Source: DASQHM01 sp035632095 (GTDB lineage: Bacteria; Pseudomonadota; Alphaproteobacteria; Ferrovibrionales; Ferrovibrionaceae). From it: DNA of 11,864 bases. The stretch is taken from contig DASQHM010000127.1 of NCBI GenBank assembly GCA_035632095.1, positions 1-11,864 on the forward strand. Reading direction: 5' to 3'. Shown piece after piece: positions 5,609-11,822 of this stretch. Position numbers and translations under genes: made by a program. The stretch's first letter is position 1; every line of letters begins with the position of its first letter. The notes beneath the pieces are model-generated. The model saw only the letters and a list, made by a program, of their open reading frames with translations. It searched no databases and had not been told where the DNA came from.

Positions 5609-6826
5609 TCAGATGACGCCGTCACGCTTGAGTGCGGCCACGTCGTCCTGACTCATTCCAAGCCATTCGCCGTAGATCTCCGCGTTGTGCTGACCGAGGG
5701 CGGGGCTCGGAATAGTGGCCGGGCGATCCGCGCCGTGGAATCGCAGCGGGCTGGTGGGCACGACGATGCGGCCGAGCTCGGGGTGGTCGATCCACTCCAG
5801 CATGCCGCGTTCGTGCATATGCGGATCGTTCATCACCTCGACCAGGTCGCGCACCGGCGCGCAGGGTATTCGATGACGCTTCGCCGCGGCGAAGATCTCG
5901 TCGCGGCCGCGCGCCGAAGTCCACGCGGTGACGACGGCGTCTGTATCGGAAAGGTGCTCCACCCGCTTGGCGTTGGTGGCAAACCGGGGATCGGACTTGA
6001 GATCCTCGCGGCCCATGGCATCGAGCAGGTTGGTCCAGTGATCCTCGACCACGCAGATCAGCGCGACAAAGCCGTCTTTGGCCGGGTAGACGTTGTAGGG
6101 CGCGATCGCGAGGCCTCCGTGTCGGTTGCCGGTGCGCATGGGCACCGTTCCGCCGGAGTTGTAGTGCAGTCCGAGATTCGAGGCGAGCGTCGGATAGACG
6201 GTTTCCTGCATCGCCACTTCGACCAGCCGGCCTTCGCCCGTCCGGGTGCGCTCGAACAGCGCCGTCACGACCGCGGCATAGAGATGGATGCCGCCGAGGA
6301 AATCGACCACGGCCGGTCCGGCCTTGAGCGGCGGCCCGTCGGGAAATCCGGTCACGCTCATGATGCCGGACACCGCCTGCACGGTCAGGTCCATGGCCAG
6401 GCTGTCGCGATCCGGACCTGAAAGGCCGAAGCCCGTGCCGGAGGCATAGATCAGCCGCGGATTGATGGCATGCAGCACGCTCCAGCCGACGCCGAGGCGA
6501 TCCATCACGCCCGGCGCGAAATTCTCGAGCAGCACGTCGGCGCGCTCCACCATCTGCTTCAAGAGTTCGCGGCCGCGTTCGCTCTTCAAGTTGAGGGTGA
6601 CGGCGCGCTTGTTGGAATTGAGCATGGCCATGGGCAGCGACGCGCCCTTGCCGACGGCGGCGCGGAGCCTGGCCGGCTCGCCGCCCGGCGGCTCGACCTT
6701 GATCACATCGGCGCCAGCCCGCGCCATGAGCATGGTGGCGTAGGGGCCCTGATAAATCTGACCGAGGTCGATCACCGTGATGCCGGCCAGCGGCCGATTG
6801 GCGGAAGCACTCGAACCTTGCGACAT
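5609..6826 (-). CDS. Class III CoA-transferase (CaiB/BaiF family)
   Basis: A 405-residue cytosolic enzyme that moves CoA between carboxylic acids (formyl-CoA:oxalate and carnitine CoA-transferase family). The N-terminal part has LAGITVIDLGQIYQGPYATMLMARAGADVIKVEPPGG, followed by NSNKRAVTLNLKSERGRELL, LLENFAPGVMDRLG and LIYASGTGFGLSGP. The catalytic aspartate, D169 in formyl-CoA transferase, is probably D175 in AVVDFLGGIHL. The C-terminal domain includes NVYPAKDGFVALICVVEDHW and the closing GQHNAEIYGEWLG. I chose the ATG at 6826 with GGAGG 11 bases upstream; a TTG at 6847, overlapping the upstream TGA, is in frame but lacks a ribosome binding site. It lies 17 bases behind the acyl-CoA dehydrogenase gene. 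It probably activates the acid that the dehydrogenase then oxidises, though the acid is unknown. Confidence 0.9.
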   Translation of the reverse strand: MSQGSSASANRPLAGITVIDLGQIYQGPYATMLMARAGADVIKVEPPGGEPARLRAAVGKGASLPMAMLNSNKRAVTLNLKSERGRELLKQMVERADVLLENFAPGVMDRLGVGWSVLHAINPRLIYASGTGFGLSGPDRDSLAMDLTVQAVSGIMSVTGFPDGPPLKAGPAVVDFLGGIHLYAAVVTALFERTRTGEGRLVEVAMQETVYPTLASNLGLHYNSGGTVPMRTGNRHGGLAIAPYNVYPAKDGFVALICVVEDHWTNLLDAMGREDLKSDPRFATNAKRVEHLSDTDAVVTAWTSARGRDEIFAAAKRHRIPCAPVRDLVEVMNDPHMHERGMLEWIDHPELGRIVVPTSPLRFHGADRPATIPSPALGQHNAEIYGEWLGMSQDDVAALKRDGVI

Positions 6827-6843
6827 ACGCGAACGGGCCTCCG

Positions 6844-8010
6844 TCAATGAAACGAGCCGCCGATCAAATCGCGGGCGATGACCAGCCGCTGCACTTCGCT
6901 CGGACCTTCGCCGACCCGGCGGATGCGCATTTCGCGGTACCAGCGTTCCAGGGGCAGATCCTTGGTCATGCCGTAACCGCCGTGAATCTGCATGGCGCGG
7001 TCGACGACGCGGCCGCCGGCCTCGCTCGCCACCAGCTTCGCCATGGCGGCTTCGGTGCGGAACGGCTCGCCGCGTTCGGCTTTTTCAGCGGCGGCGATAG
7101 TGAGCCAGAGCGAGGTGCGAATATCGATCTCGTTGTCGACAATCATCCACTGCACCGCTTGCCGGGTTGCAAGCGGTGCGCCGAACGTGTTGCGCAGCTT
7201 GGAATATTCGATCGCCATCTCCTGCGCCTTGACGGCGACGCCGATGCAGCCCGCGGCATAGGGAATGCGTTGGCGGCTGAGGCGATCGTTGGCGATGGCG
7301 AAGCCCTTGTTGACTTCGCCGAGCACGTTTTCCTCGGGCACGCGGAGGTTTTCGTATTGCAGCTCAGTGGCGTAGTGCGTCGAGCGAAGCGTGTGGACCA
7401 CGCGGCGCACGTGAAAGCCCGGCATGTCCGTATCAACGATGAAGCAGGTGATGCCGCCGCGCCCCGCGGCGGAATCGGTGCGGGCGAAGGTGATGCCGAA
7501 ATCGGCCTTGTCGGCGTTGCTGATGAAGATTTTCGCGCCGTTCAGCACCCAGTGCTTGCCGTCCTTGACCGCCTTGGTCTGAATGGCGCGCGCCGGATCG
7601 CTGCCGCCGGAGGGTTCGGTCAGCCCGAAGAAGCCCCGCTTCTCGCCCCGCAAGACGGGATAGAGGTAGCGCTGCTTCTGATCCTCGTTCGCCTCGAAAA
7701 GCTGCGCCAGGCCGGCGCCGCCGAAAACGCCGTAGCAGGGCGCATAAAGTCCGGCGCGATGCTGCGCCATTTCCACGGCCATCAGGGTGCGCGTGACCAG
7801 GTCGATGCCCGGCCCGCCGAATTCGGGCGGTATGTCGAGGCCGTAGAATCCCATGGCCTTGACCTTGGCGACCAGGCGCTCGTAGTGCTCGGCCGGCAGC
7901 TCGCTCGCGTCTGGGTCCATGCTCGCTTCGAGGGGCACGATTTCCTCCCGCACGAAGCGGCGCACCTGCTCCACGATCAGCCGCTGCTCGTCGCTCAATC
8001 GCAGATCCAC
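6844..8010 (-). CDS. Acyl-CoA dehydrogenase
   Basis: A 388-residue flavoenzyme of normal length that introduces an alpha,beta double bond into acyl-CoA and passes electrons to electron-transfer flavoprotein. The helical N-terminal domain begins MDLRLSDEQRLIVEQVRRFVREEI. FAD and substrate contacts are in FFGLTEPSGGSDP and WVLNGAKIFISNADKADF; the C-terminal domain has RNTFGAPLATRQAVQW, AMQIHGGYGMTKDLPLERWYREMRI and the catalytic-base segment VGEGPSEVQR. E368 aligns with Glu376 of medium-chain acyl-CoA dehydrogenase, so it should be active. GEGPSE replaces the common YEGTxQ, as in many proteobacterial paralogues. The GTG start has AGGAGG six bases upstream. It is the third gene of the minus-strand operon, 20 bases after the GIY-YIG-like gene. 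Confidence 0.93.
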   Translation of the reverse strand: MDLRLSDEQRLIVEQVRRFVREEIVPLEASMDPDASELPAEHYERLVAKVKAMGFYGLDIPPEFGGPGIDLVTRTLMAVEMAQHRAGLYAPCYGVFGGAGLAQLFEANEDQKQRYLYPVLRGEKRGFFGLTEPSGGSDPARAIQTKAVKDGKHWVLNGAKIFISNADKADFGITFARTDSAAGRGGITCFIVDTDMPGFHVRRVVHTLRSTHYATELQYENLRVPEENVLGEVNKGFAIANDRLSRQRIPYAAGCIGVAVKAQEMAIEYSKLRNTFGAPLATRQAVQWMIVDNEIDIRTSLWLTIAAAEKAERGEPFRTEAAMAKLVASEAGGRVVDRAMQIHGGYGMTKDLPLERWYREMRIRRVGEGPSEVQRLVIARDLIGGSFH

Positions 8011-8030
8011 GCGAGGCCTCCTGTCTTCTC

Positions 8031-8369
8031 CTAGAGCGGACTCAATCGGCCGAGACGGCGCACTTCACCGCGCTTGTTTTCCGCCGGCAGTTTGCCGTGG
8101 TCGGCTTGATGCAGCATCAGCAGCTCCTGAAAGCGCGACAGATACTGCATGTTCACCTCGTAGCGGAATCGCGTCGGGCGTCCGCCGCGCTGCTTGAGCC
8201 AGCGCTCGATTTCGCTGCGAAGGCCGAACAGCGTGCGCCCGCCGGCGTAGCCGATGTAGATGATCGCCCCATCCGGCTCGGCAATCTGGTAGACGCCCAG
8301 CTGTCCGGGAAGGGCACGCACCGAAGCTTCGTTAAGTTCGATCCACTCTTTGCTGATGCGTATGCCCAT
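8031..8369 (-). CDS. Small GIY-YIG nuclease-like protein
   Basis: A 112-residue protein. Residues 22-54 resemble the GIY-YIG nuclease core: LGVYQIAEPDGAIIYIGYAGGRTLFGLRSEI has GVY at 25-27, YIG at 38-40 and an arginine, R51, where the catalytic Arg follows YIG. Further on, E82 in FQELLMLH and N98 in LPAENKR sit where the family's metal-binding Glu and conserved Asn are expected. GIY-YIG domains cut DNA or RNA, as in UvrC, homing endonucleases and Slx1. There is no extra DNA-binding domain, so nuclease activity is not shown; a GIY-YIG-related uncharacterised domain is the safer label. The start ATG has GGCGGA upstream, overlapping the crotonase B stop, with a nine-base gap. Its position inside an acyl-CoA operon is unexplained. 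Confidence 0.8.
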   Translation of the reverse strand: MGIRISKEWIELNEASVRALPGQLGVYQIAEPDGAIIYIGYAGGRTLFGLRSEIERWLKQRGGRPTRFRYEVNMQYLSRFQELLMLHQADHGKLPAENKRGEVRRLGRLSPL

Positions 8370-8378
8370 CGCGTCCGC

Positions 8379-9134
8379 CTATTCGCCGCGAAAGACCGGT
8401 TTCCGGCGCTCCAGGCGCGCCGCGGTGCCTTCCTTGGCGTCCGCGCTGCGGCTTGCCCGCGTGACCAACTCGTCCACGTCGGCGTGCGGAATGGCGTCGC
8501 GGAACTTCATTTCGCGCAGGATGGTCGCCTTCATGGCTTTGAGCGAAAGCGGCGCATTGGCCGCGAGACGATCGACGATCGCCTGGGCCTTGGCGTCAAG
8601 GTCCGCGGGTGGGGCAACATCGGCAATGATGCCGAGCTCGTGCATTCGGGTTGCCGGCAGCGGATCGCCCAGCAGCAGGATCTTTCGCGTCGTCACCGGG
8701 CCCGCCACCTCCATCAGCTTCTTGGTGAGGAACCAAGTCGGCGCCAGACCGATTTGCGCGAGCGACATGCCGAACCGGGCGGCGGTGCTGGCGATGACGA
8801 TATCGCAATGGAGCGCCAGCTCGTTGCCGCCGGCAATTGCATCGCCCTGCACCACGGCGACCACGGGGAGCGGATAGGTTTCGACGGCATGCAGGGCCCG
8901 CTCGATCGAGCTGGCGCCCGCCGACATCTCCTTGCGCGACCTGAGGTCGAGGCCGGCGCAAAACACCGGCCCGGCCGCACGGATCACTGCGACCCGCTCC
9001 GCGACCGCCGGCGCCCTGGTGAAGGCCGCTTCCAGGCCTTCGAGCATTTCCGCATCCAGCGCGTTGCGCTTGTCCGGGCGGTTCAACAGCACCGTGCGCA
9101 CCGCCCCGGACACGACGACCTCGATCTTGCTCAT
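8379..9134 (-). CDS. Enoyl-CoA hydratase/isomerase family protein (crotonase B)
   Basis: A 251-residue crotonase, first gene of the five-gene minus-strand operon. Landmarks: TVLLNRPDKRNALD (residues 14-27), first oxyanion-hole segment VFCAGLDLRSR (57-67), VVAVVQGDAIAGGNELALHCD (91-111, second oxyanion hole) and the C-terminal RLERRKPVFRGE. Against rat enoyl-CoA hydratase, Glu144 is kept as E105 in GGNELAL, but Glu164 aligns with L125 in FGMSLAQIGL. This is the reverse of the plus-strand crotonase A. With one glutamate missing, plain hydratase activity is uncertain. The ATG at 9134 is chosen because GGGGGAG lies four bases upstream and the fold begins at once; the open frame further upstream to 9248 runs through the promoter region and is not family-like. 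Confidence 0.88.
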   Translation of the reverse strand: MSKIEVVVSGAVRTVLLNRPDKRNALDAEMLEGLEAAFTRAPAVAERVAVIRAAGPVFCAGLDLRSRKEMSAGASSIERALHAVETYPLPVVAVVQGDAIAGGNELALHCDIVIASTAARFGMSLAQIGLAPTWFLTKKLMEVAGPVTTRKILLLGDPLPATRMHELGIIADVAPPADLDAKAQAIVDRLAANAPLSLKAMKATILREMKFRDAIPHADVDELVTRASRSADAKEGTAARLERRKPVFRGE

Positions 9135-9161
9135 CAGGCTCCCCCAAATCTGGCCAGCGAA

Positions 9162-9188
9162 AGCATACACCATCCCGGCGAATGACAA
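9162..9188 (-). promoter_or_regulatory. Candidate promoter of the five-gene acyl-CoA operon
   Basis: On the minus strand TTGTCA (9188-9183) and TATGCT (9167-9162) resemble -35 and -10 boxes, separated by 15 bases, which is shorter than ideal. Transcription would start near 9155, giving a leader of about 20 bases before the ATG at 9134. The 125-base gap is shared with the divergent GST gene; no clear operator is seen. Confidence 0.33.
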
Positions 9189-9259
9189 TCTTGGGTGAGC
9201 GCCATTGCATTTCGCGCGCGCTGCGGCAAGATCGCGCGATTCCCCCACAGGAGCGCGTC

Positions 9260-10045
9260 ATGCTGCATCTCTACGAACATCCGCTGTCGCCCTACGCCCA
9301 GAAGTGCAAACTGGCGCTGCTCGAAAAGGGTATCGCCTTCGAAGCCTCGATCCCCTCGGAGATGGGCACTGGCCGCGCCGCCGGCGCCTTTGTCGAGGCC
9401 AACCCGCGTGCCGAAGTGCCGGCGCTGATCGACGGCGACGTGAAGGTGTTCGACTCCACGGTGATCCTCGAATACATCGAGGACAAATGGCCGACGCCGC
9501 CGATGCTTCCCAGCCATCCGGCCGAGCGCGCCCGTGTGCGCATGATCGAGGACGTGATGGATACGCAATACGAAGCCATCAACTGGGGCCTGCTCGAAAT
9601 TCACGCATTCAAGCGTGCCGGCGGCGACCTCGCGGCGTCGCTGCAGGCGCGCGCGAAACAGCAGTCGGCCGGGTTTCAGGCGTGGCTCGAACGCGAGCTC
9701 GGCGACCGGCCGTGGTTCAACGGCGCATCGTTCGGATGGGGCGACTTTTCCGTGTTGCCGCATTTGAACACGTCCGCGCTCTACGGCAACGGTCCGAGAC
9801 CCGGCTCGAAGCTCGCGGCCTGGCTCACGCGGGCGAACGAGCGTGACAGCGTGAAACAGGTGGTCGCGGCGGCGCGGCAGGCCGCCGGGAACCTTGCCAA
9901 TGTGGCATCGCTCGTCGAGCGCGGCTTGTTCAAGCGCGAGTACCGTGATCATCGCCTGGAATGGATGCTGCGGTCGGGCGGGTTGCCGATCGTGCTAAAA
10001 GGCCTCGACGCCGGAAACATCCGCTTCAGCCGCGAATTATCCTAG
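9260..10045 (+). CDS. Glutathione S-transferase family protein
   Basis: A 261-residue cytosolic protein, longer than the usual 200-230. The N-terminal thioredoxin-like domain has HPLSPYAQKCKLALLEKG (residues 7-24) with S10 as the likely glutathione-contacting serine, NPRAEVPALID (48-58) with the conserved cis-Pro at 54, and FDSTVILEYIED (64-75), where the common ES pair that binds the gamma-glutamyl group reads DS. The helical C-terminal domain includes RPWFNGASFGWGDFSVLPHL, like the N-capping-box region near GDRPW....S.ADF. Residues from about 215 form an extra C-terminal tail. The start at 9260 has CAGGAG six bases upstream; an earlier in-frame ATG at 9182 lies in the shared promoter region. 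It is divergent from the acyl-CoA operon and ends 16 bases from the mlaC stop. The substrate is unknown. Confidence 0.87.
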   Translation: MLHLYEHPLSPYAQKCKLALLEKGIAFEASIPSEMGTGRAAGAFVEANPRAEVPALIDGDVKVFDSTVILEYIEDKWPTPPMLPSHPAERARVRMIEDVMDTQYEAINWGLLEIHAFKRAGGDLAASLQARAKQQSAGFQAWLERELGDRPWFNGASFGWGDFSVLPHLNTSALYGNGPRPGSKLAAWLTRANERDSVKQVVAAARQAAGNLANVASLVERGLFKREYRDHRLEWMLRSGGLPIVLKGLDAGNIRFSRELS

Positions 10046-10061
10046 CCGCCGCAGATGCCGC

Positions 10062-10691
10062 CTAGTTCTTTGTGGTCTTGAGCTGGGCGATTTTCGCCCG
10101 CATCACGTCAAGCAGCCCGTCGATCTTGCCGCCGTTGTTGCGCAGGATGCTCTGAAAGTCCTCGCTTAGCGTGGCGATAAGACTTACGCCATCGACCAGC
10201 GCATCGGTGACTTTAAATCCTTTGGGGCCGGTGACCAGCACCCAGTCGACCCGCGAGGGCGGAGGGTCCAGCGGGTCGATGTCGAGCGAATGCACGACGA
10301 TCTTCCCATCGATCGCCTCGGCATTTTGAATATCGATGTGTTCGTCGGCGCCGAAATTCTTGAAGTCGTCCTCGTAAGAAAGGACCACATACTCGTCGAG
10401 CAGCTTTAGATATGCGGTCCGCTGCTCGGCCGTCGCCCGGTCCCAATAGCGGCCGATGATCCGTTGCTGAACATTCGGCGTATCGGCGAATTTGTACAGA
10501 AACGCCAGCAGCAATTCACGGCGCTTATCAGCGGCAAGGGTCTTAGGCGTAAGTGCTTGCACGCCTTCGTCGATGACCATGCGCAGAAAGGATTGCGCGT
10601 CCGAAAGTTGGTCGGCGCGTCCGGAAACGGACGAGAGCATCAAACAGGGAAAAGCAACCGCGAGAAGCGCGATTCGATATCCGATACGCAT
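10062..10691 (-). CDS. mlaC: MlaC/Ttg2D-like periplasmic phospholipid-binding protein
   Basis: A 209-residue periplasmic protein that ferries phospholipids between the outer-membrane MlaA and the inner-membrane MlaFEDB complex. Residues 1-26 form a signal peptide (MRIGYR, hydrophobic core ALLAVAFPCLMLSS, likely cleavage after GRA). The mature part matches the family: FLRMVIDEGVQAL, RRELLLAFLYKFADTPNVQQRIIGRYWDRATAEQR, YLKLLDEYVVLSYEDDFKNF, KIVVHSLDIDP, VDWVLV, and VDGVSLIATLSEDFQSILRNNGGKIDGLLDVMRAK. It follows mlaA by 14 bases on the same strand, so the two are probably one transcript. The related hopanoid-associated protein HpnM belongs to the same superfamily and is an alternative name that neighbours outside the window could settle. 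The upstream ribosome binding site is weak (AAAAGGG, two bases before ATG). Confidence 0.85.
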   Translation of the reverse strand: MRIGYRIALLAVAFPCLMLSSVSGRADQLSDAQSFLRMVIDEGVQALTPKTLAADKRRELLLAFLYKFADTPNVQQRIIGRYWDRATAEQRTAYLKLLDEYVVLSYEDDFKNFGADEHIDIQNAEAIDGKIVVHSLDIDPLDPPPSRVDWVLVTGPKGFKVTDALVDGVSLIATLSEDFQSILRNNGGKIDGLLDVMRAKIAQLKTTKN

Positions 10692-10705
10692 CGCCCTTTT
10701 GGAGA

Positions 10706-11545
10706 CTATTTCGCGTCGCCGGTGGCGACTTGCGGCGCCTTCGCGGAGCGCGGAGCGTCTTGCTGCGACGTGACGCCGCTGCCGACCGGCGCGCGATAGT
10801 GGATCTCATCGTCACGGCGCTGGCGGGAAATGCTGCGAAGCGCGGAATAGTAATCGAGCGACGTCCGTTCGATGTTGTCGAGCGTGTCGAGCAGGTTGGT
10901 GCGCGTGTCCAGCGCCTCGACGCCGGTCCTGGTCCACACCGCCCAATTCAAGTCGTGATGGTGATCAAAGTTGTGATGGCTCAAATAGAGATCGACGGGA
11001 TCGAGGAAGTATTCGAGGCCGATGCCCACGGCATCGCGCGGATTTGACGGCCCGAGGATCGGCAGGACCAAATACGGTCCGCTGCCGATGCCCCATTTCG
11101 CCAGGGTGATGCCGGCATCGTTGTCGTGGTAAGGCATGTTGAACGTGTTGCTTCCGGCGACGTCGAAAATGCCGGCAATGCCGATCGTGCTGTTGATGAC
11201 GAAGCGTCCAAGGGTGTCGCCGGCGCGGCCGATCTCGCCCTGCAGAACGTCGTTGGCGAATATCCACGGCTCGCGCAGGTTGGTGACCACGTTGTGGACG
11301 GCCAGCCGCCCCTGTTCCGGCACGACGCCGCGATAGGCAAGCGCGATCGGGCGGATGAAGCCGTGGTCGAGGGTCTGATTGAAGCCGAAGATGAATCGGT
11401 TCGTGGGCTCGAGCGGATCGTTGATCGCGTCGAAATCCTTGCGGTCCTCTGGATCCGTCGGAGGCGTCGCGCATCCGGCCAGGAGTGAAGCGGCGAGGAA
11501 GAGGGGTGCTAGAAGGCCGCAAGTCCCCTGGCGTGGCAGCGACAT
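10706..11545 (-). CDS. mlaA: MlaA/VacJ family outer-membrane lipoprotein
   Basis: A 279-residue lipoprotein that removes misplaced phospholipids from the outer leaflet of the outer membrane. The N-terminus MSLPRQGTCGLLAPLFLAASLLAGC is a lipoprotein signal with lipobox LAGC and acylated C25. Family motifs follow: INDPLEPTNRFIFGFNQTLD, RPIALAYRGVVPEQGR, HNVVTNLREPWIFANDVLQG, RFVINSTIGIAGIFDVA, and the NDAGITLAKWGIGSGPYLVLPILGPSNPRD block that forms the channel-bearing ring. Residues 190-197 are an unusual histidine cluster. I prefer the ATG at 11545 because it gives a normal 24-residue signal. The ATG at 11581 (GGA seven bases upstream) adds 12 residues, and the frame continues to 11680; none of the starts has a strong ribosome binding site. 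Transcription with mlaC is likely. Confidence 0.88.
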   Translation of the reverse strand: MSLPRQGTCGLLAPLFLAASLLAGCATPPTDPEDRKDFDAINDPLEPTNRFIFGFNQTLDHGFIRPIALAYRGVVPEQGRLAVHNVVTNLREPWIFANDVLQGEIGRAGDTLGRFVINSTIGIAGIFDVAGSNTFNMPYHDNDAGITLAKWGIGSGPYLVLPILGPSNPRDAVGIGLEYFLDPVDLYLSHHNFDHHHDLNWAVWTRTGVEALDTRTNLLDTLDNIERTSLDYYSALRSISRQRRDDEIHYRAPVGSGVTSQQDAPRSAKAPQVATGDAK

Positions 11546-11822
11546 TAACGTCTGGCCGTCGTGTTGAACCGGGTCATTCATCGCACATTCCGAAGCCGGT
11601 GGAAAGTCCTTAGGGTGCCTAGTATTTGGCGATTCAGAATGCACGTGACTCGGGTCACGGTATCTGTCGCGAATTAACATTTCCTTGCTGTCTCAATCAC
11701 CTGCGGCAGCCCCGCGACGACCTGTGCCGCCTTTGGACCGGTTGAGCCGCGCCCAGGAACGCCCTCCTGTCCGGGCTACCTCCGCCCTTCCCAAGCGACT
11801 CGCATTCGGGCCTTGCTTCCGC
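11546..11822. other. Intergenic region upstream of mlaA
   Basis: About 280 bases between the mlaA start and the end of the gene at the right edge. It holds the dyad at 11644-11659 and an AT-rich stretch near 11660-11700. It also has a loose GCGGCA/TGCCGC inverted repeat (11703-11708 with 11725-11730) that might help terminate the right-edge gene, although no U-tract follows it. I could not place a convincing -35/-10 pair. Confidence 0.45.
11644..11659. promoter_or_regulatory. Perfect inverted repeat upstream of mlaA
   Basis: CGTGAC (11644-11649), a four-base spacer TCGG and GTCACG (11654-11659) form a perfect 6-bp dyad about 100 bases before the mlaA ATG. It could be the operator of a dimeric regulator; I do not recognise which. 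If translation began at the upstream ATG at 11680, the dyad would lie inside the coding frame. Confidence 0.33.

Noticed and set aside
5192..6421. A 409-codon plus-strand open frame opposite the LysE and CoA-transferase genes.
   Set aside because: Composition is rich in His, Arg and Gly, as expected from the reverse complement of GC-rich coding DNA. It has no domain, and both minus-strand genes are certain.
6827..6847. TTG start for the CoA-transferase that overlaps the dehydrogenase stop as TTGA.
   Set aside because: No ribosome binding site precedes it, and the ATG at 6826 has GGAGG upstream and still keeps the family N-terminus.
6847..8034. A 395-codon plus-strand open frame antisense to the whole acyl-CoA dehydrogenase gene.
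   Set aside because: It mirrors the codon bias of the real gene, shows no family motif and has no convincing ribosome binding site.
8097..9185. A 362-codon plus-strand open frame opposite crotonase B and the GIY-YIG-like gene.
   Set aside because: Low-complexity product with no domain; the minus-strand genes have motifs and operon spacing.
11546..11680. In-frame upstream extension of mlaA to an ATG at 11680.
   Set aside because: It would put 69 residues before the lipobox cysteine, which is not compatible with a lipoprotein signal peptide. The ATG at 11581 remains a possible alternative.
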